Assembly: GCF_023228165.1 (NCBI RefSeq)
Contig: NZ_JALOBS010000004.1
Coordinates: 137,843 to 201,842, forward strand
Direction of reading: 5' to 3'
DNA: 64,000 nt
Source: Methylomonas sp.
GTDB taxonomy: Bacteria; Pseudomonadota; Gammaproteobacteria; Methylococcales; Methylomonadaceae
Positions 24,578-32,773 of this stretch are shown piece after piece. Position 1 is the stretch's first letter. Every line of letters starts with the position of its first letter. Under the pieces are notes generated by a model, which was not told the origin of the DNA, searched no databases, and saw only the letters and a list, made by a program, of their open reading frames with translations. The translations under genes were made by a program, and so were the position numbers.

Positions 24578-25395
24578 TCCGCTTCAAGGAAACTCTGATC
24601 CGGCAAACCAGCGACGTGATCCGCTGGCTGGATGGTACCGGTCGTGACGGTCAGCAAAGTCCGGTATTAAGCGCTTTGCAAATCGAATTGGACGACAATT
24701 TAGCCGTGAAAGGTCTGAGTTTGTTGCATAAGCCGGGGGTCAGCATTATCTGGCGCTCCCAACTGCCGGACGCGGAACAACTGCAGCGCACAACGGAACC
24801 CGGCCGGGCCACGGAGATTCAAAAAAGCCGCCCGATAGAAACCCCGTATCAACTAAAGGGCACCGTACGCGATCCGTCCGGTATTTTTAATCCACGCGCC
24901 TTCATCAAAAATTGCGGTAATAACAGCTATCCGCAAATAGCGCTGTACCGATCCGTGGTGGGTACCCGATTTAGCCAGAACAAATCCTTGCAAGGCATGC
25001 TGCAGTACCAGAAACAGCCCGGCGAATCCGTCGCCATGCCGGCTTCCTGGGCGCTGGTGACACTACTGGTCAATCTTAGCAGTACCGGCGATCGTTTTAC
25101 GTTTAATGCACAAGCGGATATCGAGGGTTATTTTCAGATCCCTGTGACGCGATTATCAATAGCCATGTTGTCGGCGGGTTTCTCCGCGGAATTGAGTGTC
25201 AAGGCCGATAAAGCCCAAACCGGCGGCAGGTTTCCGGATCCCGATCAAATGACGGCCATGCAGATCGCCTTGGCCGATAACGGCGTTTTTACAGACACGC
25301 AAAGCGTGCTGGCAGAAGATAAGAATCATCGCCTTAAATTGGGTTTTGTTGCCGATGAAACCCGCGTTAGCACCCTGGAGTTAAAAAGTCCCTAA
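24574..25395 (+). CDS. eCIS-associated protein of unknown function
   Basis: A 273-aa protein lying between the terminator and the sheath. The composition is beta-rich with a central block (LKGTVRDPSGIFNPRAF, then IALYRSVVGTRF) that resembles carboxypeptidase-regulatory-like beta-sandwich folds. No signal peptide, membrane helix or catalytic motif is seen. The start overlaps the stop of the DUF4255 gene. By position it may help cap or complete the sheath; this is inference. Confidence 0.6.
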   Translation: MIRFKETLIRQTSDVIRWLDGTGRDGQQSPVLSALQIELDDNLAVKGLSLLHKPGVSIIWRSQLPDAEQLQRTTEPGRATEIQKSRPIETPYQLKGTVRDPSGIFNPRAFIKNCGNNSYPQIALYRSVVGTRFSQNKSLQGMLQYQKQPGESVAMPASWALVTLLVNLSSTGDRFTFNAQADIEGYFQIPVTRLSIAMLSAGFSAELSVKADKAQTGGRFPDPDQMTAMQIALADNGVFTDTQSVLAEDKNHRLKLGFVADETRVSTLELKSP

Positions 25396-25435
25396 TCAGG
25401 TTAAACCAACCCAAGATCGTTGAAGGAGGCACACC

Positions 25436-27613
25436 ATGCCCGAGTATCTCGCCCCAGGCGTATACATAGAAGAAAAGAGCTTTCGAGCCCGTTCCATAGA
25501 AGGCGTAGGCACCAGCGTGGCGGCCATCGTCGGGCCGACCCGCACCGGGCCGTTCCGCGGCAAGCCCGAGCCGGTGACCAGCTTCGCCGATTTCGAACGC
25601 ATCTACGGCGATCTTGAGGATTTGCAGTTTGCCGGCAATAACACCCAACTTAATTATACCGCGTTGGCGGCGCGGGCCTTTTTCGACAACGGCGGCAAAC
25701 AACTGTTTGTCAGCCGGGTGGTTAAGGATGTCAATGCCAGTAATCCCTCAACTGACGGCAGTAGCGCGGTCAGAGCCGCTCGCGTTAGCGCCGACGGCAA
25801 GTTGAGCTTTAAAAGCCGTTTTCCGGGTAAGGTCGGCAATTACGTGCTGGAGCTGCATTGGCAGGACAGCGAAAATCTGTTTTCCATAGCAACCACTACC
25901 ACTCCGGCTGAAGGCGAAGAACTGTTTCTGGAAGCCAGCAACCTGCCGCAAGACGTGCGGGTGGCGGCAGGTGATCTGCCAGCCAATAGATTTCCGATTT
26001 CCATCAGGGCCAGGGTACGCCGCAACGGCACCAACTTCGACATCCTGTCCGGTGAAATCAAGGACAAGGACGACGCGGCTGCGGCGCTGACTCGACTGGT
26101 AATCGCTCAATTGCCGGCGGCTACCAGCAAAATCAGTCGTGTCACGCTACGCACGCCCGCTAGCGGCAAGTTGCAGGCGGGCGTGGCGGTCGAATTACGC
26201 TTATCGCAAGTCACCGACCTCTCCAGTCTCAGCGGGGTTGCGCATTGGGGCACGTTGACTGTTTTGAAAGGAGCCCTCAAAGCCGACGCCGGCGCCAATC
26301 TGACGCTGATCAGCTTGCCCATGGCGCAAAATGCCGGTCTGGCGGCCGATATCGATTTCCCCATTTCGGCGCTTGCCGCTTTGCCCGGCAATGTCAGCGC
26401 CTTGTTGGTGCGGCGTAATTTCGATCTGGATGTGTTGCGTATCGACGATATCGAAAAGCTCCGTAAAGGCGCCAGCGGTGAAGTGGTTTACCGGGTGGGT
26501 GGCTTGTCGACTTCCGCCACCGCCGACGATTCATTGGGCAAAAAATTATTGGCCGATCCGGCTACCCGGGACGCCCAGCTTACCCAGCCGATCGCCTGTA
26601 CAGTGGCCGCCGATGCCGATGTATTTAATCTGCTGCATGCCTTGTTCGATAACGCGGCGCTGAACACGCCGCACCCGGTCAACGGCCCGCGCTATCTGAT
26701 AGAACTGCAAAACGGCAGCGACGGCGACATTCCGGAAAGCGGCGATTATGCCGGCGAAATCAACGACAAGGACGGCAATACCGGTTTGGCCGCCTTCGAA
26801 CAGGTCGAGGATATTTCCATCGTCATGACCCCGGCTGCGGCCGTGCTGGACACCACAACCAAACATCTGGCGGTGGTGATCGAAATGCAGAAACACTGCA
26901 AGCGCATGCAGTATCGGGTCGGCATCGTCGATAGCGAAGCCAACATGAGCATCAGCGAAATCCGCGACTTTAAATCCAATCTGGACGACACCCGCTTGGC
27001 GTTGTATTACCCGTGGGTGGTCAGCAGCGATCCGACCGGCAAACGCAGCACTCTGAGTCTGCCGCCCGGCGGTTTTATCGCCGGGGTTTATGCCAACACC
27101 GACGTCAGCCGAGGCGTGCACAAAGCCCCGGCCAACGAAGTGGTGTTGGGTGCCTTGCATTTCGAACAGGACATCAACCGCTTCCAACAGGAACTGCTGA
27201 ACCCCAACGGCATCAATTGCCTGCGCTCCTTGCCGGGACGCGGCCACAGGGTGTGGGGCGCGCGTACCACCTCCAGCGATCCGGAATGGAAGTACGTCAA
27301 TGTCCGCCGTTATTTCCTGTTTCTGGAGCGCTCGATAGACAAATCCACCCAATGGGCGGTGTTCGAGCCCAATGGCGAAGCCTTATGGGCCAGCATCCGC
27401 ATCTCCATAGAGGATTTTCTATACAACGAGTGGGTCAACGGCCATCTGTTGGGGCCGACCCCGAAACACGCTTATTTCGTGCGTTGCGACCGCAGCACCA
27501 TGACCCAGAACGATCTGGACAACGGCCGGCTGGTTTGCGAAGTGGGCGTGGCGGCCCTGAAACCCGCCGAGTTCGTGATTTTCCGCATCGGTCAAAAGAC
27601 CGCAGACGCCTAG
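25436..27613 (+). CDS. eCIS contractile sheath protein
   Basis: A 725-aa sheath subunit. The N-terminus has the sheath hallmark MPEYLAPGVYIEE with VAAIVGPTRTGPF. The conserved C-terminal domain includes YPWVVSSDPTG, PPGGFIAGVYANTDVSRGVHKAPAN, FEQDINRFQQ, LNPNGINCLRSLPGRGHRVWGART and YVNVRRYFLFLERSI. Afp sheath proteins are about 350-450 aa; the extra length sits in the middle (about residues 110-400) as surface-exposed insertions. Energy for injection comes from contraction of the polymer. GAAGGAGGC gives a strong ribosome site. Confidence 0.95.
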   Translation: MPEYLAPGVYIEEKSFRARSIEGVGTSVAAIVGPTRTGPFRGKPEPVTSFADFERIYGDLEDLQFAGNNTQLNYTALAARAFFDNGGKQLFVSRVVKDVNASNPSTDGSSAVRAARVSADGKLSFKSRFPGKVGNYVLELHWQDSENLFSIATTTTPAEGEELFLEASNLPQDVRVAAGDLPANRFPISIRARVRRNGTNFDILSGEIKDKDDAAAALTRLVIAQLPAATSKISRVTLRTPASGKLQAGVAVELRLSQVTDLSSLSGVAHWGTLTVLKGALKADAGANLTLISLPMAQNAGLAADIDFPISALAALPGNVSALLVRRNFDLDVLRIDDIEKLRKGASGEVVYRVGGLSTSATADDSLGKKLLADPATRDAQLTQPIACTVAADADVFNLLHALFDNAALNTPHPVNGPRYLIELQNGSDGDIPESGDYAGEINDKDGNTGLAAFEQVEDISIVMTPAAAVLDTTTKHLAVVIEMQKHCKRMQYRVGIVDSEANMSISEIRDFKSNLDDTRLALYYPWVVSSDPTGKRSTLSLPPGGFIAGVYANTDVSRGVHKAPANEVVLGALHFEQDINRFQQELLNPNGINCLRSLPGRGHRVWGARTTSSDPEWKYVNVRRYFLFLERSIDKSTQWAVFEPNGEALWASIRISIEDFLYNEWVNGHLLGPTPKHAYFVRCDRSTMTQNDLDNGRLVCEVGVAALKPAEFVIFRIGQKTADA

Positions 27614-27625
27614 AGGTGAACGACT

Positions 27626-28081
27626 ATGGCCGTATTTAGAGAAACCCCTTATTCCGCTTTTAACTATGTGGTCGAACTGGAGCCGGGGCAGGGCGATCAG
27701 GTTGATGCCGGTTTTTCCGACGTGTCCGGTTTAAATGCCGAAGTGACTATCGCCGAATACCGCAACGGTAACAGCAAGGTCAACCATGTCAGCAAGATTC
27801 CCGGCATTCACAAGGCCGGCGATGTGACTCTGAAGCGCGGCATCATCGGCGCCCAGAATCTATGGACCTGGCTGGATGAAGTCCGTCAGGGCAAACTGTC
27901 CGGCAAACGCAACATCAGTATCAAACTGCTCAACGAAGATCGTTCCGACACCGTGGTGACTTGGCGGCTGAAAAATGCCATGCCGATCAAATGGACAGGA
28001 CCCACCTTGACCGGCAAGGGCGGTGGCGATGTGGCCATCGAAGAGCTGGTGCTGTCGGTCGAGACGGTGGATCAGGAGTAA
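27626..28081 (+). CDS. eCIS inner tube protein 1 (gp19/Afp1-like)
   Basis: A 151-aa tube subunit of the phage T4 gp19 / Hcp-like family. Conserved pattern: NYVVEL, FSDVSGLNAEVTIAEYRNGN, HVSKIPGIHKAGDVTLKRGIIG, WTWLDEVRQG, and IEELVLSVE at the end. It assembles hexameric rings inside the sheath. Starts 12 bases after the sheath gene with a GAGGTGAAC ribosome site. Paralogous to the tube protein at 29631. Confidence 0.93.
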   Translation: MAVFRETPYSAFNYVVELEPGQGDQVDAGFSDVSGLNAEVTIAEYRNGNSKVNHVSKIPGIHKAGDVTLKRGIIGAQNLWTWLDEVRQGKLSGKRNISIKLLNEDRSDTVVTWRLKNAMPIKWTGPTLTGKGGGDVAIEELVLSVETVDQE

Positions 28082-28084
28082 AGC

Positions 28085-29638
28085 ATGGTTTTGGCGGATT
28101 CCCGGCTGGAGATGCGGGTCAGACCCGCGGCGGTGGCTGATCCGGTGATGGACGTGGCCATGCTAGGGCATTGCCCCGGCAGCGCCCGTTGGGATTTGCT
28201 GCTGGAAAGTCCGCAAACGGTGAGGGAAATAGCTGCGCTGGGTTTCGGTCGGGAAATGCGGCAATTACAACAATGGCGGGAAAACGGCGCACCGGAACTA
28301 CCTACCCCGACCGAACAGACCCTGCTGGATTTGTATCAGTTGCCGATTCCGCTTTTAAGTCTCGCGCATTTTCAAGTGTTGTTCCCTCAGGCCGACCAGC
28401 AAACCACGGCTTACCGCAGCCAACTGGCCGGCAATAGCGCCTGGCTGCCGGCGGCCGTGGCCGATTTTTTCCAATCGGTCCAGCCCGGCGCATTGGCCGA
28501 CGGCACTAAAAAGCTTTGGGTATTGAGAATTCCGGAACAGTGGGGACAGCAAGGCTTCTTACCCGATCCGTATGCCGATTACGGCGACCCGCAGCGCTTG
28601 CCGGCTTTCGATCGTGCCATGCTGATAGCCAATCTGGGCGCGCTGGCCTTGCCCGATCTGGAACGCTTGCAAATTCCGGCCAATTTAATCGATGTCCGGC
28701 GCATGCGTCTGGTCAATCCCGATCCGGTGTTTTTGCCCTGTGCCGCATCCACGGCGGACGATCACCGCGAACGTCGCCGTAGCGAGGAAATTCCGCGACC
28801 ATCGGCCGTCTGGCCTTTGCAAACCGTGCTGACGCCCATTTTGCAAACCCTGAAAAAACGCCGCCCGGATCTGCAATGCCTGTTGACGTTACCTTTGGAA
28901 CAAGCCGGCGAAGGCAGTTTGCCGACAATGGCCCGGGAAGCCGGGCAGGCGATTCAATTGGCCGGCGACAGCGAAAACTCCGGTCTGCATGCCGTGCAGT
29001 TTTTATTTCCCTATTTGAGTAATCGCGAGCGGCCATTATGCAGTCCGGCCGGTTTGATCGCCGGTGCCATGCTGGAAACCAGCCAGCGTCTCGGACCCTG
29101 GCGCTCGATGGCCGGTAGGAACCTGCCGGGTATGTGGCAGCTTTATCCGCCTTTGCATAGCCAGCAAGTGGTCGAACTGCGCGACCGGCCGGGGGTAGGT
29201 GTGTTGGTCGCGCATAAAAACCGGCTGCAATTGGATGACGAACGCCGTGCCGCGGCCGTAGTCGGCACCAATGGTTTTTCGCGGCAGAGCGGGCAGGCCG
29301 AAGGATACCGTTCCGGCGAAGTGGCGCGCTTTTTAGGTTGGCTGCATCGGCAATTGCTGCGGCTGGGCGAGAGCTGGCTGTTCAACACCGATGTGCGTGA
29401 TCCGCTGGGCAAAGTCCAGCTGACGCAGTTTTTTACCGGCCTACACAGGGCAGGCGCCTTGCGGGGCGCTTTGCCGGAACAGGCTTTTTCCATCGCCGCC
29501 AGCCACGACAATGAAAGCACGGTGATTTATCAAATAGAGTTGGCGCCGGTATTTGCGATAGACCGTATCGTGTTGAATTTTAGCCACGACCTGGGCAGCA
29601 ACAGCAGTCAGTGGCAATTGGATATTAAAAATGGCTGA
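28085..29638 (+). CDS. divergent sheath-like eCIS protein
   Basis: A 517-aa protein located between two tube genes, where Afp has extra sheath genes. The N-terminus lacks the APGVYIEE start. The C-terminal part looks like a sheath C-terminal domain: GLIAGAMLETSQRLGPWRSMAGRN, then AVVGTNGFSRQSG, and ESWLFNTDVRDPLGK with a final beta region (VIYQIELAPVFAIDRIVLNF), comparable in position to the sheath's IEDFLYNEW and VGVAALKPAEFVIFRI. I read it as a degenerate or baseplate-proximal sheath homologue. The alternative is an unrelated adaptor. It overlaps the next gene by eight bases. Confidence 0.55.
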   Translation: MVLADSRLEMRVRPAAVADPVMDVAMLGHCPGSARWDLLLESPQTVREIAALGFGREMRQLQQWRENGAPELPTPTEQTLLDLYQLPIPLLSLAHFQVLFPQADQQTTAYRSQLAGNSAWLPAAVADFFQSVQPGALADGTKKLWVLRIPEQWGQQGFLPDPYADYGDPQRLPAFDRAMLIANLGALALPDLERLQIPANLIDVRRMRLVNPDPVFLPCAASTADDHRERRRSEEIPRPSAVWPLQTVLTPILQTLKKRRPDLQCLLTLPLEQAGEGSLPTMAREAGQAIQLAGDSENSGLHAVQFLFPYLSNRERPLCSPAGLIAGAMLETSQRLGPWRSMAGRNLPGMWQLYPPLHSQQVVELRDRPGVGVLVAHKNRLQLDDERRAAAVVGTNGFSRQSGQAEGYRSGEVARFLGWLHRQLLRLGESWLFNTDVRDPLGKVQLTQFFTGLHRAGALRGALPEQAFSIAASHDNESTVIYQIELAPVFAIDRIVLNFSHDLGSNSSQWQLDIKNG

Positions 29639-30116
29639 ATTCATCCCGTTTCGCTTTCATGTGCAATTAAGCCTGCCGGAGTCGGCCGGTGGCGGCTTGG
29701 TTTGTAACGGCGCTTTCAGCGAAGTCAGCGGCTTGGAGGCCAGCATGGCGCCCAAAACCCTTAAAGAGGGTGGTCGCAATTGGGGCGACGTGCAACTGGC
29801 CGGCCCCACCACGTTTTCCACCGTGGTGCTGAAACGCGGCATCACCGATGCCGAGGGTCTATGGCGCTTGTTCGATCGTAGTTTCCGGCAAAGTTATTAT
29901 TCAATACGTTTGAATTGCAGCATCCAGCTGATTAATCCGGCCGATCCCGAGCAAACCGTGATGGTCTGGACCCTGGATAAGGTGTTGCCGATCAAATTCA
30001 AGGGGCCTGATCTGAATGCCACCGCCAATCAGGTGGCTATCGAAGAGTTGCATTTGAATCACGAAGGATTCGTCGTCGACTGGAACCAACCCATGCAGGC
30101 GGTGCAAAATGGCTAG
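29631..30116 (+). CDS. eCIS inner tube protein 2 (gp19/Afp5-like)
   Basis: A 161-aa gp19-family tube protein: FHVQLSL, NGAFSEVSGLEASMAPKTLKEGG, VVLKRGITDAEGLW, VLPIKFKGPDLNATANQVAIEELHL. The KRGIxxA and IEELxL blocks are shared with the tube protein at 27626. In Afp the analogous second tube proteins (Afp5) adapt the tube to the spike, so this is likely the tube-initiator layer. Overlaps both neighbours (8 bases each side), showing tight coupling. Confidence 0.92.
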   Translation: MAEFIPFRFHVQLSLPESAGGGLVCNGAFSEVSGLEASMAPKTLKEGGRNWGDVQLAGPTTFSTVVLKRGITDAEGLWRLFDRSFRQSYYSIRLNCSIQLINPADPEQTVMVWTLDKVLPIKFKGPDLNATANQVAIEELHLNHEGFVVDWNQPMQAVQNG

Positions 30117-30894
30117 CAGCAAACTCAGTAAAGCGGTGTTGATCCCGTTGGATGCACAGAATCAGGATGCGCCGGAAGAAAATTGGATCACCGTGCAATT
30201 CAATCCTGCTTCGTTGAAAGTCACATTATCCAACACCCTAAAAGACAGTAATAGCGGTAGCGGACAAAGCAAGGCGGCACAGTTTGTCGATAAAAGCGAA
30301 TCGACCTTGGCGATCGAATTGGTGTTCGATACCAGCGTATTGGACGGCGAGAATTTAACCCGGACCGACGGTACGCAAACCTTGTTACATGAAGACGTGC
30401 GCAAGCAAACTCAGCGTATCGCTACCGAGTTCATGAAACCGCAGGACGCCGAAAGCAATCAACCCAAGGCCCCCAAGCGTTGCCGTTTCCAGTGGGGTAG
30501 TTTTTCCTTTATCGGCATGCTCGGCAGTTATAACGAAACCCTGGACTTTTTCTCGCCGGAAGGTGTGCCGCTCAGAGCCACCCTGGCGCTGAGTTTCAAG
30601 CAGGACAATTACCAGTTCGACATCATCGATTTAAAAGACGCTCTGCGTCAACAAGGCAGGCTGGCGGTGGACGGCGAGGGCGTCAGTGCCGCTGACGCCA
30701 ATCTGGCCGCCAACCGCGACCCCAAGCAATGGCGGGATACGGCGATGTACAACGGTATGGAAAATCCCCGGTTTAGCGACAATCAAGGTGTGGTTATGCC
30801 GCCCAGCGGCGCCAATAGCGGTTCGGGTAGCGGCGGCGGATACAGTTACGGTCAATCGGATACCCTGGGTACGCAAATACCCGGTGCGTTTTAA
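30109..30894 (+). CDS. eCIS tube/baseplate protein (Afp7-like)
   Basis: A 261-aa protein of the CIS-tube/gp53 type: WITVQFNPASLKVTLSNTL near the N-terminus, STLAIELVFDT, then PKRCRFQWGSFSFIGMLGSYNETLDFFSPEGVPLRATL. Afp7 members carry a C-terminal LysM domain; here the C-terminal part is a Gly/Ser-rich tail (NSGSGSGGGYSYGQ) with no clear LysM. The family links the inner tube with the baseplate hub. A GTG-started DUF5908 gene follows in 23 bases. Confidence 0.85.
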   Translation: MASSKLSKAVLIPLDAQNQDAPEENWITVQFNPASLKVTLSNTLKDSNSGSGQSKAAQFVDKSESTLAIELVFDTSVLDGENLTRTDGTQTLLHEDVRKQTQRIATEFMKPQDAESNQPKAPKRCRFQWGSFSFIGMLGSYNETLDFFSPEGVPLRATLALSFKQDNYQFDIIDLKDALRQQGRLAVDGEGVSAADANLAANRDPKQWRDTAMYNGMENPRFSDNQGVVMPPSGANSGSGSGGGYSYGQSDTLGTQIPGAF

Positions 30895-30917
30895 ACAGTA
30901 AGCCACAGGAGCGGAGT

Positions 30918-31079
30918 GTGCCGGTTTTTATCAATGAAGTGATAGCGGAAGTCAACCAACCCGACAGTTCCGAACAAATGGACAGTCGGGTGTTTGCCGC
31001 CGCCAACGAGCAGGAAGAACAATTGCTTCGGCAACTGCAAATCCAGCGCGAGCGGCAGGCCCGCTTGTTGGTGGATTGA
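30918..31079 (+). CDS. DUF5908 small eCIS protein (53 aa)
   Basis: A 53-aa protein from GTG at 30918 to TGA at 31077-31079. It begins MPVFINEVIAEV and ends with a charged helix (EQLLRQLQIQRERQARLLVD), the DUF5908 pattern. These small proteins are a usual component of eCIS loci (Afp6-like), between tube and spike genes; their structural role is not certain. CAGGAGCGG gives the ribosome site, and the next gene starts one base after its stop. Confidence 0.8.
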   Translation: MPVFINEVIAEVNQPDSSEQMDSRVFAAANEQEEQLLRQLQIQRERQARLLVD

Positions 31080-31080
31080 A

Positions 31081-32124
31081 ATGGCCGAAGCCTTTATCAA
31101 TGCGCGGCCGCGCTTCCGTATCGACGGCACTGACGATGCCGCCATGGCCGAAGCGGTCAAGGATGTGGCGATACAACAGCCGCTGTCCGGGCGGGCGCAC
31201 GCCGAGCTGCGTTTGATTAACTGGGGGCGGGTGAGCGGCTCGGAGCAGCCGGGCTTCGTATTTCAGCAGATCAGGCACGGCGCGGTGATCGAGATCATGA
31301 TGGGCGAACAGGAGCAGCAAGCCCTGTTCAGCGGTGATGTGACCGCGATTGAAGAGCGCTACGGCGACGGCGCCCCGCAATTATTGTTATTAGTGGAAGA
31401 TAAAATGCATTTACTGGCCAGACAACGGCATACCCGCCGCTTCGAACAGCAAAGCCTGGACGACGTGTTGCAGGCTTTGGCCGACGATGCCGGCTTGTCG
31501 GCCGATATTCAGGTATCCTCGCAAACCGGCGACTGGCACCAGTTCAACGAAAGCAATCTGGCCTTCATGCAGCGCTTGCTGGCGCCTTACGATATTGCCG
31601 TGCGCTGGCAACACGGTCGACTGCGTATCAAACCGGAGCAGGCCGACAGCAATCCGCCGCGCTTGAGTCCGCAGGACGGCATGGAATATCTGCGCATCAT
31701 CGCCGATCTGAACGGTCAACCTACTAATAGTCATGTGACGGGGTTTGATTTAGCCGCCGATGAGGCAACAGACGCCCAAAGCGATGCCTTGCAGCCCGCG
31801 CCGTCAGGCACTTCGGCGCTTGAGGTGCTGAATGAACTGGGCTGGCCCGGCGAAGCTTATTTTCCGCATCCCTTTGCTAAAACCCAGGCCGAGGCCGATA
31901 AGTGGGCCACCGGCGCATTTCGTAGCAGGGCCAAATCCTTTCTGGCCGGCGACGCCGTTTGTACCGGCAATGTGGCATTTGCCGCCGGCCGGGAAGTCGA
32001 ATTGACCGACGTCTCGGAACGGTTGCGCGGCCGCTATCAGATCGTGCATTGCAGCCATCGCTTCGATAGCAGTCAGGGCTTCAGAAGTTTTTTAAAACTC
32101 AACCGTGCCGACTGGAGCGCCTGA
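31081..32124 (+). CDS. eCIS hub protein (gpD/gp27-like half of spike)
   Basis: A 347-aa protein of the phage late control D / gp27 family, the trimeric hub on which the spike sits. Recognisable blocks are GTDDAAMAEAVKDVAI, LINWGRV, MGEQEQQALFSGDVTAIEERY, HLLARQRHTRRFEQQSLDDVL and FMQRLLAPYDIAVRWQHGRLRI, then the beta barrel ending RGRYQIVHCSHRFDSSQGF. The ATG at 31081 is chosen over an in-frame one at 30994 because the latter lies inside the DUF5908 gene. In Afp8 this hub is fused with the spike; here the spike is a separate gene starting at 32126. Confidence 0.88.
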   Translation: MAEAFINARPRFRIDGTDDAAMAEAVKDVAIQQPLSGRAHAELRLINWGRVSGSEQPGFVFQQIRHGAVIEIMMGEQEQQALFSGDVTAIEERYGDGAPQLLLLVEDKMHLLARQRHTRRFEQQSLDDVLQALADDAGLSADIQVSSQTGDWHQFNESNLAFMQRLLAPYDIAVRWQHGRLRIKPEQADSNPPRLSPQDGMEYLRIIADLNGQPTNSHVTGFDLAADEATDAQSDALQPAPSGTSALEVLNELGWPGEAYFPHPFAKTQAEADKWATGAFRSRAKSFLAGDAVCTGNVAFAAGREVELTDVSERLRGRYQIVHCSHRFDSSQGFRSFLKLNRADWSA

Positions 32125-32125
32125 C

Positions 32126-32773
32126 ATGAATACGCTAGGTCACAGTTTCGGCGCCTTGCAGGCCTTGCATCTGGCCACCGTGCTGGATAACCAGGACCCC
32201 GATAATCGCGGCCGGATTAAAGTACGGCTGGCGGTCGGCGACATGGAGTTATGGGCGGCGGTATTGACCAATAGCGCCGGCCAGGATTACGGGGTCAGTC
32301 TGTTGCCCAAGGTCGATGAAAAAGTGGTGCTGGCCTTTATCAGTCCGGAAGTGGCGGTGGTAATGGGCGCCCTATGGTCCGGTGGCGACAGCCATCCGTC
32401 CGAAGCCCGCGAGGTGGAGGACGTATATTGCATTCGCACCCCGTCCGGTTCGCAACTCAAATTCGACGATACTGAAGAGTCGCAGATCGACATCAAGACC
32501 AGCAGCGGCTATCACCTGCAGATTACCGAAGCCGAAGGCGGTAAGGTACTAATCGAAAAGGGCAGCGAAACTATCGAATTCAGTAGCTCGGAAATCAAAA
32601 TCAACGCCTCGTCCAAGGTCAGCATCGAAGCCGCGCAGGTGAAAGTGTCGGCAGGCATGGTGGAAGTGGAAGCCGGCATGAGCAAATTTTCCGGGGTGGT
32701 CAAGTGCGACACCCTGATCAGCAATGCGGTGGTGTCCAGCAGTTATACGCCGGGAGCGGGGAATATATGGTAG
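32126..32773 (+). CDS. eCIS spike protein (gp5/VgrG OB-fold half)
   Basis: A 215-aa spike component. The N-terminal OB-fold is clear: LATVLDNQDPDNRGRIKVRL, ELWAAVLTNSAGQDYGVSLLPKVDEKVVLAFI and VVMGALWSGGD. After about residue 105 comes the beta-helix spike (SQLKFDDTEESQIDIK, SSGYHLQITEAEGGKVLIEKG), with short repeats to the end. No PAAR-like tip gene follows. It starts one base after the hub gene's TGA. Confidence 0.93.
   Translation: MNTLGHSFGALQALHLATVLDNQDPDNRGRIKVRLAVGDMELWAAVLTNSAGQDYGVSLLPKVDEKVVLAFISPEVAVVMGALWSGGDSHPSEAREVEDVYCIRTPSGSQLKFDDTEESQIDIKTSSGYHLQITEAEGGKVLIEKGSETIEFSSSEIKINASSKVSIEAAQVKVSAGMVEVEAGMSKFSGVVKCDTLISNAVVSSSYTPGAGNIW

Noticed and set aside
26546..27352. A 268-codon minus-strand ORF in the sheath gene
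   Set aside because: Antisense shadow of a GC-rich conserved gene; no domain and no ribosome site.
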